41,454 bases of DNA from an uncultured Prochlorococcus sp. (GTDB lineage: Bacteria; Cyanobacteriota; Cyanobacteriia; PCC-6307; Cyanobiaceae). This document shows, piece after piece, positions 1-6,737 of the stretch (positions within the stretch are counted from its first letter, which is position 1; every line of letters begins with the position of its first letter). Position numbers and translations under genes: made by a program. Location: assembly GCA_902571795.1 (NCBI GenBank), contig CACGDL010000008.1:1-41454 (forward strand). Reading direction: 5' to 3'. The notes beneath the pieces are model-generated. The model did not search any database and was not told the DNA's origin. It was given only the letters and a program-made list of their open reading frames with translations.

Positions 1-24
1 TTCTCAGAAGTCTCAATAATCCAA

Positions 25-85
25 ATAGCGATTAAATAGCGATTATTTGTATAGCTTTGTATAACTTTGTCCAGTTAATCGCTAA
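25..85. other. Left-end arm-type sites of the arsenate/phosphate cassette (E0)
   Basis: Two copies of ATAGCGA (25-31 and 36-42) are 4 bp apart, followed after another 4 bp by TTGTATA (47-53), repeated at 57-63. An inverted TCGCTAA lies at 79-85. The same layout with TTAGCGA occurs at the other end of this cassette (4131-4179). The window therefore seems to begin just inside a cassette whose tRNA-Pro fragment is off the left edge. The role as recombinase binding sites is inferred. I see no gene between 86 and 234. Confidence 0.6.
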
Positions 86-234
86 CCATCACTAGGTTCA
101 CTAAACCTCTAAATAAATAAAATAATCAATAAAGTACCAATACTGAAAATTAAACTCCAACCCTGAGAATTAATTTTCAATTCAAAAATTATTTATATGT
201 GATGAACAAAAGACCTAAATAGGTTAAAAACCAT

Positions 235-558
235 TTATTCACAAGACCTTTTACTTGATGATGACTGAATTAAATTACCCATCCAATTTTTAATATCTGA
301 TAATACTTCCAAATCTAATTTGTAGTAAACCCATCTACCCTCTTGTCTGTCAGAGATAAGACCTGAATCTTTTAGGATTTTTATATGATAGGAAATTTTA
401 GATTGAGATAATCCAGTTAATTTAACTATGTCGCAAACACATATCTCTCCACCCATCATTAATTCAAGAATATTTATTCTAATCGGATCTGAGAGGGACT
501 CCATTATCCCAATAAATTGATCACTATCAATCTTTTTAAGTTGTTCTAACAAAATCAA
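235..558 (-). CDS. arsR: ArsR/SmtB-family arsenic-responsive repressor
   Basis: The protein has 107 residues with the winged helix-turn-helix typical of ArsR/SmtB: PIRINILELM, then GLSQSKISYHIKILKDSGL as recognition region, then the wing around RQEGRWVYYKL. The Cys40-Val-Cys42 pair in GEICVCDI matches the metalloid-binding ELCVCDL motif of E. coli-type ArsR, so arsenite sensing is likely. A third Cys lies near the C-terminus (106). It is divergent from the GAPDH-arsJ operon, and the intergenic region carries two perfect dyads that should be its operators (605-642). It probably represses the operon, perhaps itself, and possibly pstS, which has the same operator pair. Confidence 0.93.
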   Translation of the reverse strand: MILLEQLKKIDSDQFIGIMESLSDPIRINILELMMGGEICVCDIVKLTGLSQSKISYHIKILKDSGLISDRQEGRWVYYKLDLEVLSDIKNWMGNLIQSSSSKRSCE

Positions 559-604
559 AAGATCATTAACTTTTTAAATACTAACCTAAAAAATTTAATT
601 ACAC

Positions 605-642
605 ATATCAAGAATTATTGATATATCAATTATTTTTGATAT
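605..642. promoter_or_regulatory. Two tandem ArsR operators upstream of GAPDH-arsJ
   Basis: Two perfect dyads, ATATCAA-N6-TTGATAT, lie at 605-624 and 623-642. They share two bases and have centres 18 bp apart. They lie between the divergent arsR and GAPDH starts, which is the usual ArsR position. The same word with the same 6-bp spacer occurs twice upstream of pstS (3970-4006). Binding by ArsR is inferred from position and symmetry. Confidence 0.8.
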
Positions 643-668
643 ATATTATATTAGGTTTTGATATTTCT

Positions 669-1697
669 ATGAAAATTGGAATTAACGGATTTGGAAGAAT
701 TGGTAGGTTAGTTTTAAGAATTTTATGGGAAAGAAAAGATATTGAAATAACTCATATAAATGAAATTAATGGGGATTCTTTAACTGCATCTCATTTACTA
801 GAGTTTGATTCTGTTCATGGTAGATGGAATAAAAATATAGCTTCTAATGACAACGAAATAATAATTGAAGATAAAAAAATTTCCTTTACATCAATAAAAA
901 ACTATCTTGATGTCCCATGGAATAAATCTTCAGTTGATCTTGTTTTGGAATGTACAGGTAAAAATAAAGCTCCTAAAGAATTAAATCCATACTTTGATTC
1001 TCTTGGAATAAAAAAAGTAATAGTGGCTTGTCCTGTAAAAGGAATTGTGGGAGGGGAACAAGCACTTAATATTGTTTATGGAATTAATCAAGCCCTTTAT
1101 AAACCTGAAAAACATAAATTAATTACAGCAGCATCCTGTACTACAAATTGCTTGGCTCCCATCGTAAAAGTTGTTAATGAAAATTTCTCAATTAAACATG
1201 GGGTTATAACAACTATTCATGACGTTACAAATACACAATCTCCAGTAGATTTTTACAAAAGTGACTTAAGAAGAGCAAGAGGATTCATGCAAAGCTTAAT
1301 ACCTACTACAACTGGATCAGCTACAGCGATTGCTGAAATTTTCCCTGAATTAGAGGGAAAACTAAATGGTCATGCAGTAAGGGTTCCACTTCTAAACGCC
1401 TCATTAACCGATGTAGTTTTTGAATTAAATAAGGAAGTAACTGAAGAGCAAGTAAATAATGAATTTAAAAAAGCATCTGAAACATACTTAAAAGGTATTC
1501 TTGGATACGAGGAGAGACCCTTAGTATCCGTTGATTACTTAAATGACTGTAGAAGTTCAATAATTGATGGACTTTCAACCATGGTTGTAAATTCAAATTT
1601 ATTAAAGATATATGCTTGGTATGACAATGAGTGGGGTTATAGTTGCAGGCTTGCAGATCTTACTTCTTATGTAATTGAGAAAGAAAATAAATTTTAG
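669..1697 (+). CDS. gap: Glyceraldehyde-3-phosphate dehydrogenase of the arsenate operon
   Basis: This is a 342-residue NAD(P)-type GAPDH. It begins [13 protein letters not shown] (dinucleotide fold) and has the catalytic SCTTNCLAP motif with Cys near residue 157, followed by the HDVT and WYDNEWGYS blocks; the length is normal. I chose ATG 669. The longer frame from TTG 618 begins inside an operator and adds residues that GAPDHs lack. In ars operons with arsJ, this enzyme uses arsenate in place of phosphate to make the labile 1-arseno-3-phosphoglycerate, which ArsJ exports. The arsJ start lies 5 bp after its stop, so the two form one transcription unit under the ArsR operators. Confidence 0.95.
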   Translation: MKIGINGFGRIGRLVLRILWERKDIEITHINEINGDSLTASHLLEFDSVHGRWNKNIASNDNEIIIEDKKISFTSIKNYLDVPWNKSSVDLVLECTGKNKAPKELNPYFDSLGIKKVIVACPVKGIVGGEQALNIVYGINQALYKPEKHKLITAASCTTNCLAPIVKVVNENFSIKHGVITTIHDVTNTQSPVDFYKSDLRRARGFMQSLIPTTTGSATAIAEIFPELEGKLNGHAVRVPLLNASLTDVVFELNKEVTEEQVNNEFKKASETYLKGILGYEERPLVSVDYLNDCRSSIIDGLSTMVVNSNLLKIYAWYDNEWGYSCRLADLTSYVIEKENKF

Positions 1698-1702
1698 TTT
1701 TT

Positions 1703-2959
1703 ATGAAGTTATCTAGCCTTCAACAATATAGTGTCGTTACCGCAAACTATTGGGCATTTACTCTTACTGACGGTGCATTGAGAATACTAGTTGTTGGTCA
1801 TTTTCATGAACTTGGTTATTCAACTCTGCAAATTGCTTTACTTTTTCTTTTCTATGAATTTTTTGGAATAATTACAAATCTTTTTGGAGGATGGATAGGG
1901 GCAAGATATGGTTTGAGACTTACTTTATGGATAGGAACAATTCTGCAAATTCTTGCTCTATTCATGCTGATTCCAGTCAAAGAGAATTGGTCAGTAATCT
2001 TTAGCGTCTCATACGTTATGTTAGCCCAAGCACTAAGTGGGGTAGCAAAAGATTTAAATAAAATGAGTGCAAAAAGTGCAGTTAAATCAATAGTTCCAGA
2101 TTCAGAAGAGAATAATCAAAATAGTCAAAAACAATTATTTAAGTGGGTTTCCATTTTAACAGGATCTAAAAATGCACTTAAGGGTGTTGGCTTCTTCCTA
2201 GGGGGGCTCTTATACAAACTATTGGGCTTTAATAATGCAGTTGGAATAATGGGTTTAGGTCTATGCTTCGCATTCTTTTTAACTTTATGTCTTCCTAAAG
2301 ATTCAGGAAAAATGAAAAGAAAGCCAATTTTTAAAGACCTTTATTCAAAGTCTCAAGGTATTAATATTCTTTCAAGTGCAAGGTTTTTCTTATTTGGGGC
2401 ACGAGATGTCTGGTTTGTAGTAGCTCTTCCAGTATTTTTAGACATTTCTTTTGGATGGGATTATTTAAAAATAGGGCTGTTCTTGGGTGGATGGATAATA
2501 ATCTATGGTTTCTTTCAAGTATTAGCTCCATTACTTAGAAAAGTATGGGGGAAAAATAATAGCCCAACAAAAACTACTGTTCAATTTTGGGGACTTATCT
2601 TGACGGTTATTCCTTTATTTATTGCAGGAGCATTAAACGGTGATAAATCATTAGGTCCTGTAATTGTTATTGGATTAATAATATTCGGCTTTATTTTTGC
2701 AATGAATTCATCTACTCATTCGTACTTGATTTTGGCTTATTCAGATAATGAGAAAGTAAGTTTAAATGTTGGTTATTACTATATGGCTAATGCAGCGGGA
2801 AGATTATTTGGAACCCTACTATCGGGCTTATTATTTATGCTAGGTAAAAATGCCACTATAGGTATGCAGTATTGTTTATATACTTCATCTATTTTGATTT
2901 TTATTGCTTGGCTTACTAGTTCTAAATTACCTTCCTATTCTTCCAACAGCCTCAATTGA
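1703..2959 (+). CDS. arsJ: ArsJ-type MFS exporter of 1-arseno-3-phosphoglycerate
   Basis: This 418-residue major facilitator protein has about 11-12 hydrophobic segments, starting YWAFTLTDGALRILVVGHFH and with the MFS loop GGWIGARYGLRLT. The pairing with an operon-encoded GAPDH and ArsR is the known ArsJ arrangement, where the carrier exports the arsenylated sugar phosphate so that arsenate does not have to be reduced. Its 3' end overlaps the convergent pstS gene by 33 bp, a compact end-to-end arrangement. The function call rests mainly on context plus the overall ArsJ-like N-terminus. Confidence 0.9.
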   Translation: MKLSSLQQYSVVTANYWAFTLTDGALRILVVGHFHELGYSTLQIALLFLFYEFFGIITNLFGGWIGARYGLRLTLWIGTILQILALFMLIPVKENWSVIFSVSYVMLAQALSGVAKDLNKMSAKSAVKSIVPDSEENNQNSQKQLFKWVSILTGSKNALKGVGFFLGGLLYKLLGFNNAVGIMGLGLCFAFFLTLCLPKDSGKMKRKPIFKDLYSKSQGINILSSARFFLFGARDVWFVVALPVFLDISFGWDYLKIGLFLGGWIIIYGFFQVLAPLLRKVWGKNNSPTKTTVQFWGLILTVIPLFIAGALNGDKSLGPVIVIGLIIFGFIFAMNSSTHSYLILAYSDNEKVSLNVGYYYMANAAGRLFGTLLSGLLFMLGKNATIGMQYCLYTSSILIFIAWLTSSKLPSYSSNSLN

Positions 2960-3898
2960 TTTTTTTAAAATTTCTCCTTTCAAGGGAACGAAACCTAAGG
3001 CAGGAGCTTTATCTTGATATTCATCGCTGAGCAATTTATAGAATGTATCTTGAATTGCCTTAGTATTTCTTCCATTACCTCTTTCGTAAGCAAGTATCCA
3101 AGTCAATGTTGCTATTGGATAAGCTCCTTTAGCAGTAGGATTCGGATTTTTACCAGCCAAGTTTTCATCAAGATTTATTCCATTTAAAGCTATTGCACCT
3201 GATTCAGTATTAGGGGTAACGAATTCACCAGAAAGATTTTGAAGTGCAGCAGCCTTAACATTACCTTTAATGTATGACTGGTTTACATAACCAATTGCAC
3301 CTGGAGTATTTTGAATAACACCTGCAACACCAGAATTACCTTTTGCGCCAACTCCCGAAGGCCATTTAACAGATTTGCCAGTACCTAAATTCCAGGTTTT
3401 AGAGAAAGCCTCCATCGAATTTGTAAAAGCTTTGGTCGTGCCAGAGCCATCAGAGCGATGGGCCCAAGTTAATTTACCTGACTTACATCCTAATTCCTTC
3501 CAATTTTTTATCATTCCCATTGCTAATTGAACAGCCTGCTCTTGAGTTAATTTCAAATCGCAATCATAGTTATATCCAAACGCAATTGTTCCACCAACCA
3601 TCGGTATTTGTACAAGTCCTCTTTTAACTTTCTCTATATCAGAATCTTTCATTGGATCATCTGATGCACCAAAATTAACAGTTTCGTCTATGAAAGCTTT
3701 TCTTCCAGATCCAGAACCTACTGCTTGATAATTAACTCTAGGACCTCCAGATTTAGCTAAGTCAAAAAACCACCTGGTATAAATTTTCGAAGGAAATGAT
3801 GCACCAGCTCCACTCAATCTTTTTGATGCCATCGCAGATGGAGAAAGTATTAATGAAATTGCAGAAGATAAAATGAGAGTTTTTTTAAAAATACTCAT
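2927..3898 (-). CDS. pstS: Periplasmic phosphate-binding protein PstS
   Basis: This 323-residue protein has an N-terminal signal peptide (hydrophobic stretch to about residue 24, ending SAMASKRLSG). Phosphate-contact motifs of PstS follow: GAGASFP, then AVGSGSGRKAF, then RSDGSGTTKAF. It would deliver phosphate to a PstCAB transporter, which is not in the window. No pho-type regulator lies nearby; instead the region upstream carries two dyads matching the ars operators, suggesting arsenic-linked control. This could be a variant selected for phosphate/arsenate discrimination, but that is inference. It overlaps the arsJ 3' end tail to tail. Confidence 0.95.
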   Translation of the reverse strand: MSIFKKTLILSSAISLILSPSAMASKRLSGAGASFPSKIYTRWFFDLAKSGGPRVNYQAVGSGSGRKAFIDETVNFGASDDPMKDSDIEKVKRGLVQIPMVGGTIAFGYNYDCDLKLTQEQAVQLAMGMIKNWKELGCKSGKLTWAHRSDGSGTTKAFTNSMEAFSKTWNLGTGKSVKWPSGVGAKGNSGVAGVIQNTPGAIGYVNQSYIKGNVKAAALQNLSGEFVTPNTESGAIALNGINLDENLAGKNPNPTAKGAYPIATLTWILAYERGNGRNTKAIQDTFYKLLSDEYQDKAPALGFVPLKGEILKKSIEAVGRIGR

Positions 3899-3969
3899 TA
3901 GAGACTTAGATTAAAGACAATTCATTTATAGCATCAAACAAAAAGCGAAATACAAAGATTAAGAAATAC

Positions 3970-4006
3970 ATCAAAATATTTTGATATAATCAAAAACTAT
4001 TGATAT
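3970..4006. promoter_or_regulatory. Two ArsR-like operators upstream of pstS
   Basis: ATCAA-N6-TTGAT dyads are centred near 3977.5 and 3996.5, 19 bp apart, and are 70-110 bp upstream of the pstS start. Arm sequence, 6-bp spacer and tandem arrangement match the GAPDH-arsJ operators (605-642). ArsR control of pstS is inferred. Confidence 0.65.
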
Positions 4007-4053
4007 ATACAACCTGATCGCTCGCTTTAAATGCTTAATAATTGCATAAAAAA

Positions 4054-4071
4054 AGAGGGTTTTATCCCTCT
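4054..4071 (-). terminator. Rho-independent terminator, minus strand
   Basis: On the minus strand AGAGGG pairs with CCCTCT across a 6-nt loop and is followed by a run of T. It could end transcripts coming leftward from the sigma-factor cassette E1 before they reach the pstS promoter. Confidence 0.6.
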
Positions 4072-4074
4072 ATG

Positions 4075-4091
4075 TTAGATCGACTGTCAAT
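4075..4091 (+). repeat. TTAGAWCGAYTGTCAA motif, copy 1
   Basis: TTAGATCGACTGTCAAT is one of four close copies in the window (also 12021, 29573 and, inverted, 38760). This copy lies 40 bp inside the right-end arm sites of cassette E0. Function unknown. Confidence 0.5.
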
Positions 4092-4130
4092 CAATGATAT
4101 TTTACAGCTCCTAAAGCACTAGGTCTTTGG

Positions 4131-4179
4131 TTAGCGATTATTTAGCGATTAATTGTATATCTAAGGATAATTTTGTATA
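4131..4179. other. Right-end arm-type sites of cassette E0
   Basis: TTAGCGA occurs at 4131-4137 and 4142-4148 with a 4-bp spacer. After another 4 bp comes TTGTATA (4153-4159), and again TTGTATA at 4173-4179. This matches the left end of the cassette (25-63) in word and spacing. The distance to the tRNA-Pro fragment is 131 bp, the same as for the right end of the SDH cassette. Confidence 0.6.
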
Positions 4180-4278
4180 ACTTTGGCCTATTTTTAAGAC
4201 TCGTAATTTTGTAGATATAGCAACTAACAAGCTATAGCCTCACTTGTTTATTTAACCTACTGTCTCAAATTGGAGGGC

Positions 4279-4326
4279 GGGTGCTTTGGGAGCACTAGGT
4301 CGCAGGTTCGAATCCTGTCGCCCCGA
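4279..4326 (+). repeat. tRNA-Pro(UGG) 3' fragment, core copy 1 (intact)
   Basis: The 48-bp core runs from the anticodon stem through loop TTTGGGA (anticodon TGG), variable region, T-arm GGTTCGAATCC and the 3' acceptor strand CGCCCCG plus A. No 5' half is present upstream, so this is not a functional tRNA but an integration scar. It marks the E0/E1 boundary. Confidence 0.92.
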
Positions 4327-4349
4327 CTCAATCAAAACCAAGTCATACT

Positions 4350-4377
4350 AGCGAGTTACCCAGACTCGCTTTTTTAT
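4350..4377 (+). terminator. tRNA-Pro terminator carried with core copy 1
   Basis: AGCGAGT / ACTCGCT hairpin with a 7-nt loop followed by a T-run, 24 bp after the tRNA fragment. The same hairpin follows copies 2 and 8, so it travels with the tRNA 3' end and is probably the native tRNA-Pro terminator. Confidence 0.85.
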
Positions 4378-4387
4378 TGGAAATATT

Positions 4388-4419
4388 TGTCCACGCCTAA
4401 AGTGGACAGATAGTGGACA
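4388..4419. other. Left-end arm-type sites of cassette E1
   Basis: TGTCCAC (4388-4394), 7 bp, GTGGACA (4402-4408), 4 bp (GATA), GTGGACA (4413-4419): an inverted pair plus a direct copy. The same GTGGACA pair with a 4-bp spacer is found at the right end of this cassette (5621-5638). The inverted/direct triple 61 bp after a core recurs with another word at 31771-31801. Confidence 0.6.
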
Positions 4420-4438
4420 ATTTAATCAAAAATTTAGA

Positions 4439-4699
4439 CTACAATTCCTCAATAATTCCATAAGTCACAAAATCATTAATTTCATTAACATCCACAATAT
4501 TCCTAGATATCACTAATTGAGGAATAAAAATGCAAGAAATAATCACTGAGGTAAAAGTTAATCCATAAACGTTTGGCTTGAGAATTAAGTCCTTAAGCCT
4601 TTTATATAAAGAATTAGATTGAATTTTTTTTACTTCTTGTTTATAAGAAAGTGCATTCTCAATCATTTGATTAAGACGTTCCTTTTGTAATTTAGACAT
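4439..4699 (-). CDS. Putative single-pass anti-sigma factor
   Basis: This 86-residue protein has a charged N-terminal cytoplasmic part (about residues 1-45, rich in K/E/Q with helical character), one membrane segment (about 46-65) and a short acidic C-terminal tail outside. Its start overlaps the end of the ECF sigma gene by 8 bp, so the two are probably translationally coupled. Small single-pass proteins directly downstream of ECF sigma genes are often their anti-sigma factors. I see no classical zinc-binding anti-sigma motif, so the call rests on context and topology. Confidence 0.55.
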   Translation of the reverse strand: MSKLQKERLNQMIENALSYKQEVKKIQSNSLYKRLKDLILKPNVYGLTFTSVIISCIFIPQLVISRNIVDVNEINDFVTYGIIEEL

Positions 4700-5246
4700 C
4701 CAATAATTCCTCCAAAATATTTTTTGGCAAAATAGCTTTTAACTTTTTGCGAGCACGAATAATGAGGCTTTCAGTTGCCTTGTCACTTTTTTTTAAGATC
4801 CTAGACACTTCTCTCTGTTTATAGCCAGAAAAATAATGAAGCAAAATGGCTTCTTCCTGATCTTTAGGAAGTTTTTGAATATTTTTTAAAAGCATTTTTC
4901 TTAATTCATTAGTCGTATGATTTTTATTTGTTATTTCTAAGTTGGAATAATTATCTTTAAATTCTTCAGCACTTTTATATCTTCTAAAAAAGTCCATGCA
5001 AGTTGAAACAACGATTTTATGAATATATCCTTCTACACTTCCTTTGTTTACCCAATTAGGAGCTGATTGCCATACTTTAATTAAAGAAATTTGTACTACA
5101 TCATCTGCATCCTCAGAATGCGATGAACCCAAAATCTTAATTGCTGTTGCATGCATTTTGTATCCCAAAGAGTTTGCAATGAATCGGAAAGATTCCTTAT
5201 CACCCTTTGTTACTTTGAGCATGTAAGCACTAAGGTCTGCAGACAT
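4692..5246 (-). CDS. ECF-type RNA polymerase sigma factor
   Basis: This 184-residue protein has two sigma domains. Region 2 is around residues 30-95, including DADDVVQISLIKVWQ and the -10-binding YIHKIVVSTCMDFFRR. Region 4 is around 120-172 (LPKDQEEAILLHYFSGYKQREVSRIL...RARKKLK). No region 1 or 3 is present, as expected for the ECF class. It lies 3 bp after the EF-hand gene and overlaps the membrane protein gene, giving a three-gene unit filling the cassette. It probably directs a small regulon in response to a periplasmic signal. Its target promoters are unknown. Confidence 0.93.
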   Translation of the reverse strand: MSADLSAYMLKVTKGDKESFRFIANSLGYKMHATAIKILGSSHSEDADDVVQISLIKVWQSAPNWVNKGSVEGYIHKIVVSTCMDFFRRYKSAEEFKDNYSNLEITNKNHTTNELRKMLLKNIQKLPKDQEEAILLHYFSGYKQREVSRILKKSDKATESLIIRARKKLKAILPKNILEELLDV

Positions 5247-5249
5247 TCT

Positions 5250-5552
5250 CTAATTTCCTTCATTTCTAAATTTATATATCCTTTTTTTCATTTCTTGCTT
5301 AACTGCTCGTAGTTCTTTTTTTGATAACTTACCATCACCATTCTTATCAAAATTCAAAAATAGTTTATCTATACGATCACGATGAGCTTCCATCATCTCG
5401 CCTTTAGAGAGAAGTCCATCTCCATTCTTATCGATCTTCTGAAATCGCTTGCGCATTTTAATAAAACTATTTTTCTCAAAGGTTGGATTGGAATAAGAAG
5501 GTAATGCGATAAAAAAGGCTAATGCCAAAATTAAAAATGAAAAATTTTTCAT
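5250..5552 (-). CDS. Secreted EF-hand calcium-binding protein
   Basis: This 100-residue protein has a signal peptide (about residues 1-21) followed by two canonical EF-hand loops: DKNGDGLLSKGE and DKNGDGKLSKKE, both with acidic residues at positions 1, 5 and 12. Each loop is flanked by basic amphipathic helices. It is the first gene of the unit with the ECF sigma factor and its putative anti-sigma factor. The arrangement suggests a periplasmic Ca2+ or metal sensor that acts on the membrane protein to release the sigma factor. Binding is established for the motif; the signalling role is inferred. Confidence 0.9.
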   Translation of the reverse strand: MKNFSFLILALAFFIALPSYSNPTFEKNSFIKMRKRFQKIDKNGDGLLSKGEMMEAHRDRIDKLFLNFDKNGDGKLSKKELRAVKQEMKKRIYKFRNEGN

Positions 5553-5620
5553 AAAGGTTTTAAATATCTATAAATTATTAACGTAGAAATCAATAAAAAT
5601 CCTTCGCACAATTATATAAA

Positions 5621-5649
5621 GTGGACAAATAGTGGACAAATATTGTTTG
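5621..5649. other. Right-end arm-type sites of cassette E1
   Basis: GTGGACA at 5621-5627 and 5632-5638 with a 4-bp spacer, followed after 4 bp by TTGTTTG, which resembles the TTGTATA third site of E0 and E7. The word equals the left-end word at 4402-4419. The distance to the next tRNA fragment is 92 bp. The region downstream to 5729 is non-coding. Confidence 0.6.
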
Positions 5650-5729
5650 AATTGTCAGGACAAACTACGCAGAACTAAGCAAAAAAATAGTTATAGCTTG
5701 AAAACCCAGTGCTGCACTAGAGCTGTTAA

Positions 5730-5775
5730 GTGCTTTGGGAGCACTAGGTCGCAGGTTCGAATCCTGTCGCCCCGA
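5730..5775 (+). repeat. tRNA-Pro(UGG) 3' fragment, core copy 2 (intact)
   Basis: Same sequence as copy 1 from GTGCTTTGGG to CGCCCCGA. The upstream 90 bp resemble those of copy 7 (34820-34910), including the GACAAACT word and the TAACTTGAAA-like stretch. It marks the E1/E2 boundary. Confidence 0.92.
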
Positions 5776-5797
5776 CTCTTAAAAACCAAGTTATACT

Positions 5798-5824
5798 AGC
5801 GAGTCTCCCAACTCGCTTTTTTAT
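5798..5824 (+). terminator. tRNA-Pro terminator carried with core copy 2
   Basis: AGCGAGT / ACTCGCT stem with a 6-nt loop and a T-run, the same element as after copy 1. Confidence 0.85.
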
Positions 5825-5828
5825 TGTT

Positions 5829-5870
5829 TACTGTCTCAAGTTGAGAAAGGGGAGCTCTTGGGGGAGCTAG
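5829..5870 (+). repeat. Strongly decayed tRNA-Pro core relic
   Basis: The ACTGTCTCAAGTTG stretch aligns with the sequence just upstream of core copy 1 (ACTGTCTCAAATTG). The following GGGGAGCTCTTGGGGGAGCTAGG aligns loosely with GGGTGCTTTGGGAGCACTAGG. It is probably an old core damaged by mutation. The repeated word TACTTTGA at 5878 and 5899 follows. Confidence 0.4.
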
Positions 5871-5907
5871 GATTATGTACTTTGATCTAATTTGTGCCTA
5901 CTTTGAA

Positions 5908-6156
5908 CTAGAAATAACTATTGTAGATACTTGTTTTCTTCCATCCCTCCTCTAGTAGTTTTTTATATTCTTCTCTAGCTCCTTCAATAGTCTCTACTCT
6001 TGAACCCTTCATAACTGGTTTACTACTTCTTTTATAAACACATCCATAGCTAATCATCATTGCATCAATACTAGGACTAGGCTTCGATACATCTTCAAAT
6101 GGTTCAAATACTTTTATTCTTGATCTATCCCTATTTATAAGAGTAAATTTTTCCAT
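5908..6156 (-). CDS. Small hypothetical protein, DUF1651-like
   Basis: This 82-residue soluble protein ends with a segment containing REEYKKLLEEGWKK. That resembles the end of DUF1651 proteins, which are common in marine picocyanobacteria, where a short helix of the type EA..W..L...GW is conserved. The function of that family is unknown. It is immediately followed on the minus strand side by the 37-residue membrane protein gene at 6159-6272 (2 bp apart), so the two are probably co-transcribed. Confidence 0.6.
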   Translation of the reverse strand: MEKFTLINRDRSRIKVFEPFEDVSKPSPSIDAMMISYGCVYKRSSKPVMKGSRVETIEGAREEYKKLLEEGWKKTSIYNSYF

Positions 6157-6158
6157 TA

Positions 6159-6272
6159 CTACTTATATGTATTGAGTAATGCTATGTAAATTCCCAACAA
6201 TATGAATATTGACATGCCTACACCGATAGCTTCATTTGGTTGATTATTCCAAAACTCCTGAAAATATCCCAT
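6159..6272 (-). CDS. 37-residue single-pass membrane protein
   Basis: Begins MGYFQEFWNNQPNEAIGVGM and continues with a hydrophobic segment to a short polar tail. It is clearly related to the 37-residue protein at 31893-32006 (shared WNNQPN..IGVG and LGIYI..L, identical length), which lies in a different cassette. Conservation of frame and length between the two supports translation. Function unknown; the size and topology recall small photosystem or cytochrome-complex subunits, but no known family is recognised. Confidence 0.65.
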   Translation of the reverse strand: MGYFQEFWNNQPNEAIGVGMSIFILLGIYIALLNTYK

Positions 6273-6315
6273 AAAAAAATTCACTCTCTAGTAAAGAATA
6301 CTAAAGAAAATAATT

Positions 6316-6438
6316 ATGGAACGAATAGAAAAGTATTACGAAGAAATTGGAAAAATAATAAAAGATTTAACTTTCTCTTATGTGGACAAACAAGGTGAGC
6401 TTTGGGATGATAGAAAAAAAGAATGGGAGAAAATTTGA
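6316..6438 (+). CDS. Hypothetical small charged protein
   Basis: A 40-residue reading frame beginning MERIEKYYEEIGKIIKDL and ending EWEKI. It is rich in K, E and aromatic residues and probably helical. It overlaps the start of the next gene (6423) by 16 bp in another frame, which suggests coupling. No homology recognised. Confidence 0.45.
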   Translation: MERIEKYYEEIGKIIKDLTFSYVDKQGELWDDRKKEWEKI

Positions 6439-6617
6439 TTACTAAAGTGGATGATACTTCTTGGCAGAAAGAGTTCTTGGAGATGAAGTCACATTCAACC
6501 TCAGATGTAAGACTTCTAATGCAAGGTGCAAAAGGATTCAGAGAGGCTTGGCACTTAGGTACTCTGCATGAAGAATACAAAATCATGAAACGTCGAGAGC
6601 ACCAACAACAGCAGTAA
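6423..6617 (+). CDS. Hypothetical small protein
   Basis: A 64-residue frame beginning MGENLITKVDDTSWQKEF and ending in a QQQQ tail. Composition is normal for a soluble protein; it contains MKSHSTSDVRLLMQGAKGF. It overlaps the end of the preceding small gene. Not recognised; the opposite-strand frame here looks like a shadow. Confidence 0.5.
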   Translation: MGENLITKVDDTSWQKEFLEMKSHSTSDVRLLMQGAKGFREAWHLGTLHEEYKIMKRREHQQQQ

Positions 6618-6699
6618 CTAAATAACGAATACCAAAATGCAAAAAGCCAAATTAAGTATCAAACTTAAGGTTTTAGAAGTAAATTTCATAAACAAAAAA

Positions 6700-6718
6700 A
6701 GGGCGACAGATTCGCCCT
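6700..6718 (-). terminator. GC-rich hairpin, terminator on the minus strand
   Basis: AGGGCGA / TCGCCCT with a 5-nt loop; on the minus strand it is followed by TTTTTTTG. Downstream on the plus strand there is no T-run. No minus-strand gene is close enough to assign it to. Confidence 0.5.
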
Positions 6719-6737
6719 AAATAAAAAAGCTTGATAA

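Noticed and set aside
618-668. Longer N-terminus of GAPDH from TTG 618
   Set aside because: It begins inside the ArsR operator pair and adds 17 residues not found in GAPDH; ATG 669 gives the standard [13 protein letters not shown] start.
4131-4179. CRISPR-like array or generic tandem repeat
   Set aside because: Only two or three 7-bp words with 4-bp spacers, no unit of CRISPR length, no cas genes; the pattern recurs at cassette ends and fits arm sites better.
6314-6586. Reading frame on the minus strand opposite the small plus-strand genes
   Set aside because: Cys/Phe/Pro-rich, unlike real proteins; it is antisense to two better frames at 6316-6617.
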